Source: Breviolum minutum Mf 1.05b.01
Taxonomy: Eukaryota > Sar > Dinophyceae > Suessiales > Symbiodiniaceae
Direction of reading: 5' to 3'
Length of the DNA stretch: 64,000 nt
NCBI GenBank assembly: GCA_000507305.1
Contig: DF239265.1
Location: 147,210 to 211,209 of the forward strand
A program made the translations under genes and the position numbers. Below, in pieces: positions 36,349 to 47,443 of this stretch. Positions within the stretch are counted from its first letter, which is position 1; each line of letters begins with the position of its first letter. The notes beneath the pieces are model-generated. The model had not been told where the DNA came from and did no database searches. It saw only the letters and a list, made by a program, of their open reading frames with translations.

Positions 36349-37649
36349 CTAGGCAAAACTTTCGCATAGTTTTCAGAACCTGGAAATTTGGAAATGGGAT
36401 AACAGGATGATAACAGGGATATGTTGGATAGAAGTATTGATTAGATCATTGAACAAAAGGCCGCGTAGCTACAACGCCCTGCAAAATTGAATGGTGAGTT
36501 CAATACCCTTAGCAAGCCCAACTCATGTCGGCTGAGGCCATGCAAGCCCAGCTCTGAGTTCTTTCTCCAAGGAGCCAAATAGGAAAGCCTGGACCACTTT
36601 GGCAGCATGAGTGTGATGTTGAAACCTTGGAGCAAGCCAAACAAAAAGCGGAAGATGATGAGATCTTTCAACATTGGCGCAATGGAACGAAGCTACCATC
36701 CATGAGTTCATTTGGATGCTTCAAATAGGTGAAGTCTTCTTAATAGAAGAGTCACAAGGGTCTTTTGAGACTGCTCATATGTGATAGATAGTTCTGGTAT
36801 ATAAAGTTCATGTGTTTTTTCCCTCAAAGGAAAAATCAAGTGTCATCAATGAGACAGTGCCTTGTCCATATATTGACTAAGAAGCCATGACAAAGTTGCT
36901 GCGATCTCTGGAAGATTCCGCACCACCACAAACCTGAAAAAATGGCAAAGGACAGAAGTTCAACCTGAAGTGATGGAACTTCAACCATGATTCAAACATA
37001 GTCAAACAGCCACAAAATGCTTGAAACTAGAATCACTTTGTGAGGTAAAGGGTTCCAGTAGCATCTAGCTCCTAAAGTTGCACTATGGGAAAAATTGGGC
37101 TGGAGTCAAAAGGCATCTTCATGCATTTTCCACACATCCAAAAGGCAGGTTCAATTCCTCCAAGGGCAGGGTGACCAAAAAGGTCCAATTTTGCATGCTA
37201 TCAAGGTACTTCTCATCGGGTCGAGATTCTTGACGAGACTCCTGCTGAAAATTCGATAAATCTGTGAGTTGCATGGGATTGGACAGTTGGACCAACCAAC
37301 GAAAGTGATGGACAGCAGGATTCATTTGGATCTGCCCACCTTGCGCACATCTCCATTCTTGTGCCCATCGTCCTGTGGCGCACATGACGTTAGCCAATCT
37401 CAACACCGAAGCTGCCAAAGCGCAGTCTGCAATTCGTCCCACTCGTCCCTTTGGAACACTCTTTGGCACTCCTCTACATGATCTGCTTTCCTCTTTTGCC
37501 TCAAGAAGCTCCCAATCAGTTGCTGCCAACCAAAACATTTACCAAGCAATTTCCTGAGCCCTCGACCTTTCACCCTTATCCTCAGTGCTTCCAAAATAAA
37601 TAAAAACAAGAAATAGATCGTACAAAATCATTGAAGAGATGCAAAAAGC

Positions 37650-37940
37650 TCCTGCCTCATCATCATCTACAACCTCCACGACTTCTTTCTCATTCACTTC
37701 CTCTGACTCTTTCGACTCAGGCTCCGCAGGCTCCGCAGGCTCTGCTTCATCTGGTTCGTCCCGACCATCGGCCACTGCTGGATCGGTGGCAGGTACCTCT
37801 GCTGCCTCCTCCGTGGCCACCGGATCCGCGTCGGCCACGGGATCTGCGGCCTCGGCCTCGGCCTCGGCCTCGGCAGCCGGTTGTTCCTCCACGGCGTCGG
37901 CCACGGCGTCCTCGGCACCTTCAGGGGCGTCCACCGGCTC
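37650..37940 (-). CDS. Strongly acidic Glu/Ala-rich exon
   Basis: Starts after acceptor ACACCAG. Mostly Glu, Ala, Asp, Pro and Val: EPVDAPEGAEDAVADAVEEQ, then EAEAEAEAA and EPAEPAEPESKESEEV. It could be the N-terminal acidic part of the Arg-rich protein downstream. Mixed acidic and Arg-rich proteins are common among splicing regulators. The opposite strand is also open (Ser/Thr-rich), but minus codons carry G/C third positions and a good acceptor. Confidence 0.5.
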
Positions 37941-37999
37941 CTGGTGTCGTAACAAAACGCAGGAAACTTCAAGCGAAATGCGCAATGACTTTTTGTATC

Positions 38000-40900
38000 A
38001 CCAAATCAAACCAAGTCACAAGTCACACCTAACTTTTTCTGTAGAGAAATTCTGTATCTTTGTCAAGAGTCTTATCCACTCATCTGTCTAGTCCTGACTC
38101 TCCGCGGGCATTTCCTCCGTCATGGCTTTTGAAGGGCATCTGAGCACCAACAAAAGCCTTGGGAGTTTAAAAAGATCTCAAAATTGTGTGGAAATGACTA
38201 TAATCTATATACAAATTAGGATAATACTTGATTTCAACCCATTTCTTTACTTTACTTGTCAAGGTGCTGCAAATGCATGGAATGAAATGTTTGTACCCAA
38301 GTCTTGAAATCCACTTGTCTTCCCAAGGAGACCCGAAATCAACAGTGAGTCCCAGGACAGTCAGCTCGAGCCACAGTGTCAGAAATTTGATCATGCCAAC
38401 CATAGGCGCCAAAACAAAGGAATCAGCTTCAGCATTGACATGAGTCCACTATGTCCACTCTTTTTGTTGGCTCCATTCAAATGGACTTTGGAGGTTTGCG
38501 ACACATCCTGGGGCGGCCAGGGGGAACCCCAAGGGACCTGAAAATCCAGATGTGACAACAGCCATTTGGCTTCGCCAAAGGCTTTTAAATATAACTCCGA
38601 AGCGGCAAAGATTTACCATGTACACAGCAATGCACAACTTCGTCCCACTGACGTGATCAATACAATCAGGTAAATATTCAGGCCAAATTAAAGCCTGACA
38701 CCTGAAAATGGGATGAGATGAGACCCAAACTCGAACTATCTCGAACTCATTGGTCTCGAACGAGCAGCTGGGGATCATCTATATATGAATGGATGCTTCT
38801 TTTCCAACGACGTTGAAGTCCAGCCACTTATTACAATAGTGTCTTCAATGTTCGTTGATCACCAGATTCACTGACATCTTGTTCCACGAATTGGCATTTA
38901 ATTTATCCATGTTCTGTTTGTGTTATGTTTTCGTTTAATTTGCATGAAACAACCCTCAAATATACTTGCAGCATTGTGTACAGCAGTTTTCTCAGAGAAT
39001 CTGGCTTTGACTCAGCCTGCTGCACTGCGAATTTCTGCGAAGAGCAAAGCAAACCTAGCAACTCTGGATCCTACCCTAGAAGTATGTTTCTGGGTTCATG
39101 GTTCCAGGAAGACGATCGTTATCCGACTTTGCCACGATCGTCAGCACTTCCTTATAGATCTAACCAGGCAGAATCACATTATGCTTGGAGAATTCACACT
39201 CTCCTCATACAAACCATAGATCGAAATACGAACACCATGAGCAAATCCTGAGCAGAAACTGAGGATTCCAACGTGGAATGGCTCTACCTTTTCGGAAGGA
39301 AGACCTGCAGGTCCGAATTGACGCATTGAAACTCCGGAGCTTGGACCCTCCCATGTGTTGCCACCAAGTTACGCAGGTCGCACTGGACCCTGCAGCGGCT
39401 CAGAGATACCAAACCAACCAACGTGGCCGTTGGTTGGTTTGAGAAATCTGGTGTGTAAAAAAGTTATATAAATTCAGCATTTATAACCCAAGTATTGGAA
39501 GCGTTCTTGATTTAAAAGTCCTTCTATGATGTTATGGTCATGTTACATCTTATGAAGTAGTTCAAGTGCTTCGAAGGTGGAATGAAATCTTCTGAGCTCC
39601 CCGACGCCGTCGCTGGATTTATCTGGCCATCAACTTTCACCCGACCAAAGATCTTGGGATAGAAGAAAAACTCCGCTCAGTTGGATGTTCTAAACGTGTT
39701 CCCCGTGTTCCACATGTTTCCCCCCAAAAAAAAGACACCTGTGTTGAATGACTCAGCTCCTTGTTTGCAAGGTGTCAAGAGGAAAAATCACGCCAGCTGG
39801 ACGTGACCAGCTTTTGCCCATCATTGGGCCGGATGCATCATCAAGAGCCTTGGAGCAGAATACTGCATTGAATCATAAAATCATTGGAGGCGTTGGTCTT
39901 CAATCGCAGAGATCACCAATTGGCTTAAAGCATCTTAAAGCATGAAGTCCTCCTCATGGGTCTCAGTCCAAGGCCGAGATAGTTTCTGGCCCCATTTTGA
40001 CAGTGGCTGCCTTCCGTTTTCCTGGAAGAAAAAAGGCAAATCGTCCATGCTGACAAGTTGACATTGTTGACAGGCGGCTTCTCACTATGAAACCTGCCTG
40101 AAGCTGCGGTGGAGCGACCACCAAGACCACCAGGCCTTGGTAATTGTACCCCAAAAATCTCAGCAAGAAAAGAAATTTCCCCATATATGTGCCTACAGGA
40201 TCCTATAGGTAGATGTTAAAATGGTATAAATGGAATCGCATACACCAAAGCACCCGTGCATTTGAATTAAGAAGTCGACAGTGGCATTGACTTGGAGACA
40301 TCCGCGCGGCCACCGAACCAAGAATCCCGAAGCGCCTGTGCGAAGGGCCATAGAAAAAGAATGTGCAGCGTGAAAAATATCGGCAAAAACGTACTGTTTC
40401 AAGGACCCCATAATGCTTTGCAAGTTTTTGGTGTTACCTGCCCTTGCAGCCTCTTGTGCAGATGGACGCTCGTCTGCTGTCTTGGACCTGGGTACCGTGC
40501 ACAGAGGATATCACAGAAGCCATTTGGCGTTGTACTGGATGTACTAAGTGCAGTGGTTTGGGGCCAATTTTGACCAATTACTCGTTGCCAAACCGGACAT
40601 ATGGACGCATGTGAGGAGCCGACAGGAGAACATGCGCAAATCGCTTGCAGGTTTCGCCTGAAGGGTGGGGTTTGGTGGACCTGTCAATATTCTCAAGATG
40701 GAAAGATCTGAAAGGTTGAGATAATTACAATCATACAATCATATGAACGTTTTGTCATTGACAACAAAGGTCTTGCCATGGGTTGGCAATCACCAAACCA
40801 CTGAGCTCTCACCAACACAAGTTCCCAAGCTCAGTGGCCTATATTCGTCAAGCCTTCATAGTAGACCTGTTTTTTCAGCCGTGATCCCAAACAATGCCAG

Positions 40901-41040
40901 CAACTCTGGGACATGACATGAGATGAAGAGCATGTCCCCCTGCCTCTTCATTCATGGTCTTGTGCAGGGTCGTTGCCTGGCAAGGCCAAAATCCACTTAA
41001 GAAAATCCAGTCATGACATACAGAGTGTTATACTGAGTTA
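38000..41040. other. Interval with weak exon candidates
   Basis: Minus-strand segments at about 38435-38310 (ADSFVLAPMVGMIKFLTLWL), 40400-40245 (VFADIFHAAHSFSMALRTGA) and 40170-40095 (FLGYNYQGLVVLVVAPPQLQ) have some coding character. The first two are partly hydrophobic. None has a recognised domain or secure borders. Confidence 0.3.
39411..39440. other. Perfect 13-bp hairpin
   Basis: AAACCAACCAACG, a four-base loop TGGC, then CGTTGGTTGGTTT: a perfect inverted repeat of 13 bp. It could be the core of a decayed inverted-repeat element or an RNA hairpin in an intron. Confidence 0.85.
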
Positions 41041-41041
41041 C

Positions 41042-41200
41042 AACTGGGTGTCTGCAGCTAACACCAACCCCCCCCCTTCGCAAGGCGCCATATCTTTCCC
41101 CACAAAGGGGGCACTGCCCGTCATGGCAAAGTGCAATGTCCTTAGATCAAACAGGCGACGGGTCACGACAAGTGCCACAGATCCTGAGGTCTTGACCCTC
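41042..41200 (-). CDS. Gly-rich family exon, distant copy
   Basis: 159 bp from acceptor CTGCAG to donor GTAACT. It encodes RVKTSGSVALVVTRRLFDLR and, near the end, APCEGGGLVLAADTQ. The 'SGSVALVV' and 'GGGLVLAAD' strands match the family pattern seen at 15-26 kb. It suggests a second Gly-rich gene, or a very long one, to the right of the Arg-rich gene. Confidence 0.5.
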
Positions 41201-41280
41201 CTGCAGCAAAGACATCCGCCTTCACAGGGAAAACAATGAAACCATATGTCCACATGACCATACATACATACAAACCTTCA

Positions 41281-41350
41281 GTCAGTCAGCCATTCAGTCA
41301 GTCAGTCAGTCAGTCAGTCAGTCAGTCAGTCATTCATTCAGTCAGTCATC
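41281..41350. repeat. (CAGT)n tetranucleotide repeat
   Basis: About 15 CAGT units with a few CATT variants. Confidence 0.9.
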
Positions 41351-41399
41351 CATTCATTCGTTCATTCGCATGACATAACCAATAATAGTACCATCCCAT

Positions 41400-43200
41400 A
41401 ACATACCTTACCACATCGTATTATACTATTTGACTATATGTACATACCATACTAAATATATACATTTTCACATCAATTCAGTTTCAGTTCAACTTGTGTT
41501 CTGAGAAGAATATTCATCTAGGACTGGTCAATCAGGACTGTTGGTTTGCCTCCCGGTACAAACCCCACCTTGTGTGTGCAGGAGGTTCCGAGCAACACCT
41601 AGGAACTAGCAATCCAAAGAATCTGGTTCCCCAATGTCCAAAACAAAAGACACAAGCCAAGCTCGCAAAGTTTGTTCATGGTTTTGTGGTTGAGCCTCCG
41701 GAGCAATATATCCAGGAGATCCTACACGCCGTTTGATCTCCTGGGCAACACACATCCTTCAATGTTCACGCTGTGTATGCTCAAGGCAGCTGTCTGTTTT
41801 ATGTATCACATCCTGTTCATATTTTAGGTCCAAACGACGAAGGTGATGACAGCCAAGTTTAGCCACAAAGGCCTTGTAACTTCAAAAAAAACGGCCTCTC
41901 CTCTGCATCGCTTTCATGGCAAGCCAGTCCAAAATCGCAAAGAACAGGTTTGCCGCCTGTAATTGCGAATATCATCCGCAGAGTATGAATCCAACCCACC
42001 CCAACAAACATTCCATATTTCTAGAATAGAGTCGATAATAGTAGATTAGGTAGTAGCAGTGGGTCAATGTGGGTGAAGCAGTCAAGTGGTACTGTCCCAC
42101 TTGATATGAATAGAATGCCCGATTTCCGACAACAATGAAGCACTGCGAATCATGCATATTGTAGATCATGATACAAGAAAAGATAGTTCCCCACACTCTA
42201 CACCAGCCTGTTTGCAACAAAAGGTTCTCTGGCTTAACCTTGCACTGCCCCCACCACTACCGTTGCAACACGGCAACACAGATGACTTCCCTGAGGTGGC
42301 CACGTCACGGTGCAGGATCCGAAAGCCCGCCAAGTGACTCAGGGCACTCAGCAGCCCATCAGTCAACAGCTTACAGCTGGCCTCACGTGAGAAAGTGACA
42401 GCTCTGCTCTAAAGGGTCTCATGCCTTTAAAAATCTTAAAAGTGACCACTTTCATCAAAACACAACACCCCGAGTCCCCAAGTCCAAGTTCAACTCCCCC
42501 GCCTCTGTCTGCACTCCAGTCTTGGCAATGTGAGTGAAAGAATCACCACCAGCGCAAACTTGGCTACAAAAATCCAACGATCGATGCAGTTGAGACATGC
42601 AGTTGAGACAACTTGGAACCTCCCAGTGACACTATCCAGCTTAGAAGGGCAAGACATTGACCAAAAACATGCCTTACAAAGAAATGAGGCCCTGGCAGTC
42701 CATCACTAGAACCCAATGTCGCGTTGGTTGACGAAACACTGCGTGAAGCGCCAAAATATGTGGATGCCTAGGAACGGATAAACATTTCGCGGGCCTCTGT
42801 TTCTCACCGGCTTTTTGCTGTGTCGGACCGTGACAGAAGGAGGATGCGAACAAATGACCATGAGGATGACTACAGGGATGCAGGAAGACGACTACAACAA
42901 TGTCAATAAAGATGGCGATGACCAGAACAGTGAAGATGGCGAAGAGGTCAGGATCATTTTGAGGATAACTATCAGGATGATGATTATTGTTAGTGTGTCT
43001 GCATATTATATATCATAATTACGTTGTCAAAAAAATATTCTGATTATCATGTTTGGTATTGTGATTATAGTTGTCATTGCTGTTATCATTACTTCTACTA
43101 TTGACATGTGTATTCTCGTGTTTTTTTAACTAAGTATCATAATCCTCCACAATCGTTATCATCACTGCTACTGTTATCATCATTCTTATGATTATGATTG
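41400..43200. other. Interval without a secure gene
   Basis: One minus-strand frame at about 42350-42235 (SVLPCCNGSGGGSARLSQ) could be another Gly-rich exon, but its borders are unclear. Nothing else is supported. Confidence 0.35.
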
Positions 43201-43206
43201 TGATGT

Positions 43207-43207
43207 A

Positions 43208-43263
<56 letters not shown>

Positions 43264-43400
43264 GATGATGACGACGATGGTGATGATGAAGATGAAGATG
43301 AAGATGAAGATGAAGATGAAGATGAAGATGAAGAAGATGATGAAGATGATGATGATCATGATGAAGAAGATGGTCAAGATGATGACGACGATGCTGAAGC
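43207..43400. repeat. (GAT)n/(GAAGAT)n microsatellite
   Basis: Pure GAT run (about 43207-43270) followed by GATGAA/GATGAC compound repeats to about 43400. Poly-Met, poly-Asp and poly-His frames are by-products. Confidence 0.93.
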
Positions 43401-44055
43401 GGAGGAGGAGGCGGCGAAGGAGGAGGATGTCGATCATCAGCAGTATGACAATGACAATTATAAAGGTTGCAGATCCGCAACATTGTAACAGCTGAGGCAA
43501 AGTAATGAGGGTAGTACCCTTTGGCTGTAAACATCATGTCCATTTCCGATCGCCTGAGTTGCACATGGAAGTGGCCTTTCACCGACCAACAGACTGATAC
43601 AGAACCTTGGTTTCTATTTGATAAGAGCTGAGTTCGTGACAACAACTTGGGTATTGCTTCAGGTACGCCACTTTTGGCCTAAACAAACGTTGTTGCCTGG
43701 CTGCCCTACCAATGCCAAGTTTTACTGAGGCTCAAACACCACTTTCCGCGAAGGCTTCTGGATGAAGACCTCACATCTCAACCATGGCATTCAGATCTTG
43801 CCTACGGAGGTAGCACGCTACGGCCCGTTAGGCTCATGGCATTTCACTACCAATGGCTCACCACTGCGCTCCTGGCTTCAAAAATGCGGTGAAGGAAGTC
43901 ACGTACAAAAACCTCCCAGCCCGGTCCTTTTCACCTTTCGAGTTCTTGGCCTTGGCTGCGCAGATGAATCACTGAATTCATGAATGAATCAGAATGCATC
44001 TCACTTCCCCCAGATCTTCTGAAATCAAGATTACTCAATGACTCACGATTTATTA

Positions 44056-44168
44056 ATATATGGGTGTTTCCAAAAATTGGGGTACCCCAAATTGGATTGT
44101 TTATAATGGAAAACCCTATTAAAATGGATGATTTGGGGGGTACCACCATTTTCGGAAACATCCATATA
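44056..44168. mobile_element. 113-bp palindromic (MITE-like) element
   Basis: The two ends form an inverted repeat of about 31 bp with four mismatches: ATATGGGTGTTTCCAAAAAT… on the left, …ATTTTCGGAAACATCCATAT on the right. Both arms contain GGTACC. The interior contains TTATAATGGAAAACCC. The minus strand reads WMFPKMVVPPKSSILIGF, a phrase I recall as recurring widely in predicted proteins of Symbiodiniaceae, which suggests a high-copy family. No coding function. Confidence 0.75.
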
Positions 44169-45438
44169 CTTCTATAACTTATACCATGATCGAACTCGAG
44201 ATTTTGCCCATCAAAAACTTCCAAGACGCTCGAGCCCGATGGATACTGCCGAAGGAACCAGCACCTTTCCGCAGGTCGAAAAGCCGAGGGTGAAAAATCT
44301 GCTTGGTATTTCTTGGGGCTTGGGGTTACCAGGTTTACCACCCCCCCATTTTATAGTGGAAATTCCAAGGGAGACTCAAAAATGCGTCCCTTTGAACAAA
44401 TACACTGAAACCCAAAGACTAAAGAGACTTGTCTACTTGCCTATTGCACTTCTCAAATGGGCTTCTCAGCTTATTAGTCATTGGGAGAGAAGAGAATCAT
44501 TTTTTGAAAAATTCTGTTGGAAAGATGCATCTCCCATCCATCAACAGAATTCCTAGCAATTCTAGAGCTGCAACCAGGTTTTAGCTACAACCCATTTCAC
44601 CATCAACAGTTTGCCTACGATACCGTCTTCCATGTGGTAGGCAGCTTCAAAATCTGACCGCCTGGCAGCATCGGCTCCAAGTTCAAACTTCAAACATCAC
44701 AATTCCTCCCCACAAAGCAACCAGCAAGGATGACAGTGCCCCTGCACCCGCAAGGGTCAGTTGTGCTCGATGAAGGCATTCCTGGTGGTTCGAGCCAACC
44801 AAGACGGTCATGGAAAGCATTTCCCACTGACCGGAGACCGGTGTCCTCACCACCTTCAGCCACCATGAGCCACGCTACATCAGTGCGCGGAGGTATCACC
44901 TTTCGCGCTTTGTGCACCTCCTGTCAGAACAATAGTTCTGTGAAAAACGTGGATTTTTGTCAAGTCAAATGCCGGAAATATCAAGATTCACATTGTATAA
45001 GCGTTCCCTGACAGTAGAAATATGAGTTTCTTCACTGCGTACTTTTTCTTTGACTTGTTCCATCAATTTGATCTAAAAGTCAGCCTCACATTGACCCCAA
45101 GCGCAAACAGAAAAAGTTCCTGAAATCCCAGTGCCTTATTTCGTCAACAGATTTCTTTTCAATTTTCAAAAGCACCTGGTCTCCCTACATTACAGTATTG
45201 CTGTGTTATTGTATTACTGTATGTTCGTTCATCCAGATGTGGTATACTGCATACTTCGGAACCGTCAGTTGGAGTAAAACATCTCCTGTCAGTTCGGCGC
45301 CGACTTAAGAGTGGCATAGAAACCACGTTGCAAAAGTCCACGTCCAAATTATCATCCAAGTATCATCATCCAAGTATTATCATTAGGATAAATTATCATC
45401 CAAAAAAAAAACATCCCCTTCAAACAAAAAATTCCCAC

Positions 45439-46680
45439 CGTAGGAGCGCTCACGGGCACGGCTTTCTCCGGTGGCTTCACTGGCACGGGCATCTCCTGAG
45501 AATCTCTGAGTCAAAAATCTAATTCAGATTTGTATGTTTTGTTTGATGCTTGAGACCTTTCATGGAAATCTCATGGAAATTTGACTTTTTTTCGGGTTTT
45601 GAGACATCTTTGCCAAACGTCCTGAGGTTGTGCCATCTTTAAGCCAACCATGGGTGGGATTCCCTCGCTACCAGGCTTGGCAACAATCTCCAAGCCCAAG
45701 AGTTCTGCTTCGGTCAGTGGCACTCGGCTGCCGGAGTCATCCAAGACCAGCAAGGTGTGTCCACGCACCGCCAAGCGGAACTGAGCGAATCGGAAGTGCA
45801 ACTCAAATAGGAAATCATGATCGTTCCAAAATCCCAACCACAAAGCCGTTTTTGGAAACCTCCAAATCCTAAAAAACCTTCAAAAAAAAAAACCTTCATG
45901 ATTTGAGTTTTCCAGAATGGTTTAGATTTCCCGGTTTCCCATGGTTTTTTTTTCATGGTGTTTTGTTATGTCGTTTTTTACCCACCTTCTTATTGCTTTC
46001 AGGTCGACCAGGAAGTTCCATGGTTTCCATCATTTGAGATTCTACCAACGGCAAGGGAGCACTTTTGGACCTTGGACCACGGGCCAAGGTTATACGTGTT
46101 ACATGAAGTTATAATTATCATGATATAATAAACCTCTATAATCTTTAAATGGCCCCCTTTTGGAAATGGGTGGGGTTACACCCAGCCTCCTATCATTGGA
46201 GGGATAAGCTTACTTATAACATCTTATAAATGGTAGGTGCCCCCTCAAGTACTGGGAAGGGATCAAAACCACCAAACTTTGACACGGGATAAGATAATGT
46301 GCTCCCACATAGTAATGACATATTACATATCATAGATTTAGTGATGAGGAAACCCAACATCACTTCGTACCACTGTAATGTCGATTTTCTGGAAGAAATC
46401 TCTGCTAAGGTCACAACTCCTTATGACAAGCATGCAACCTGGCAGGAAGAATCGACATGGATCATGGATCATGGATCTCCATGCTACAGCAAATCCCCAG
46501 AATATGATACCAAATGGGTTCAAAATGGATACAACTTCGTCATGAAAACGAAATCAACACTGCATGTGCAGCAGGCCTGACGAAGGGTAACAACTCCACG
46601 TGCGGAGTCACTGTTGCTGGTCCATCAGCATCCATCTCGCGAATTTCCTGCCTTTCGATGATGGTGCTGCCTCCCAAATT
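45439..46680 (-). CDS. Multi-exon gene, product unidentified
   Basis: Four minus-strand exons in transcriptional order: about 46680-46563 (STIIERQEIREMDADGPATV then HVELLPFVRPAA), about 46075-45986 (RSKSAPLPLVESQMMETMEL, donor GTGGGT), 45801-45620 (LHFRFAQFRLAVRGHTLLVL, then DDSGSRVPLTEAELLGLEI) and 45495-45439 (EMPVPVKPPEKAVPVSAPT, exactly 19 codons, acceptor CTCAG, donor GTGGGA). G/C-rich third positions and good splice sites make the exons credible. The third exon looks like a compact beta domain with 'GHTLLVLDDSG', but I cannot assign a family. Introns here contain AT-rich repeats. Confidence 0.5.
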
Positions 46681-47443
46681 GTGAAGTCATTCATCAAATC
46701 TAAAACCTCTTCCTACAAATCATATCAAATCATAACTTTCTAAATCAAATACTGCCATTATTGCAAACATAGTTTGACCAATTCATCAACTTTCCTGCGA
46801 CAGTGTCAGGTTTGTGGCAAGCGGCCTGCAGCTCCGTGCTGCACCGTGTTCCGTCTGCCAATAGACCGACGGCCCTCACTCATCTTTTTTTGCTTGGTTT
46901 TACTTGGCTTTACTTCATCTATGTCACTGGCAGGCAACAAGCTTGCTTTGCAAAGCCGTCACCGCCCTTGAGCCGAATGTCCACATTGTCCAGGTCTGAT
47001 TCGGGCGAAATTCATGTTTTTTGGGGCCGCCCTGCCCCCCCCCCCTCCCCAAATCGCGACAACAACCGGCGAAGATTTGATCAAGACCGAATCAAGAGCT
47101 ATGATGGCTTTGCCTGTTGTGCGTTCAGCTGAAACACCAATAACATGGCACAAGTTATTGCTACACTTTGCACATAATTCAAATGTTCCCTTCTGACGTT
47201 CGGCGAACAGGTCGCAGTCTTTTCGGTTTTTTTGAAGCAATAAATCAAAGTCTCATCACTCTCATCACTCTCATCCAACATCTCGGTTCTGCACACACTC
47301 AAAGTCTTTCTGTATCAACTCCTTAGATTCCGCCGCAAGGAATCAGCACTGAAAGTTGAGTCCGTTGGTTAGGAATTGGTGTGCTTCAGATGCCTGCAGG
47401 ACACCACGTCTTTGAACACTTTGGCACCCCTAATCCCACTGCA

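Noticed and set aside
37631..38091. Ser/Thr-rich and Pro/Arg-rich plus-strand frames
   Set aside because: Shadows of the acidic minus-strand exon, which has G/C third positions and a proper acceptor.
43931..44341. 136-codon minus-strand frame
   Set aside because: Its centre is the palindromic element; the frame is a by-product of that insertion.
44780..44800. GGTTCGAGCC resembling a tRNA B box
   Set aside because: No matching A box, anticodon arm or acceptor stem at the right spacing.
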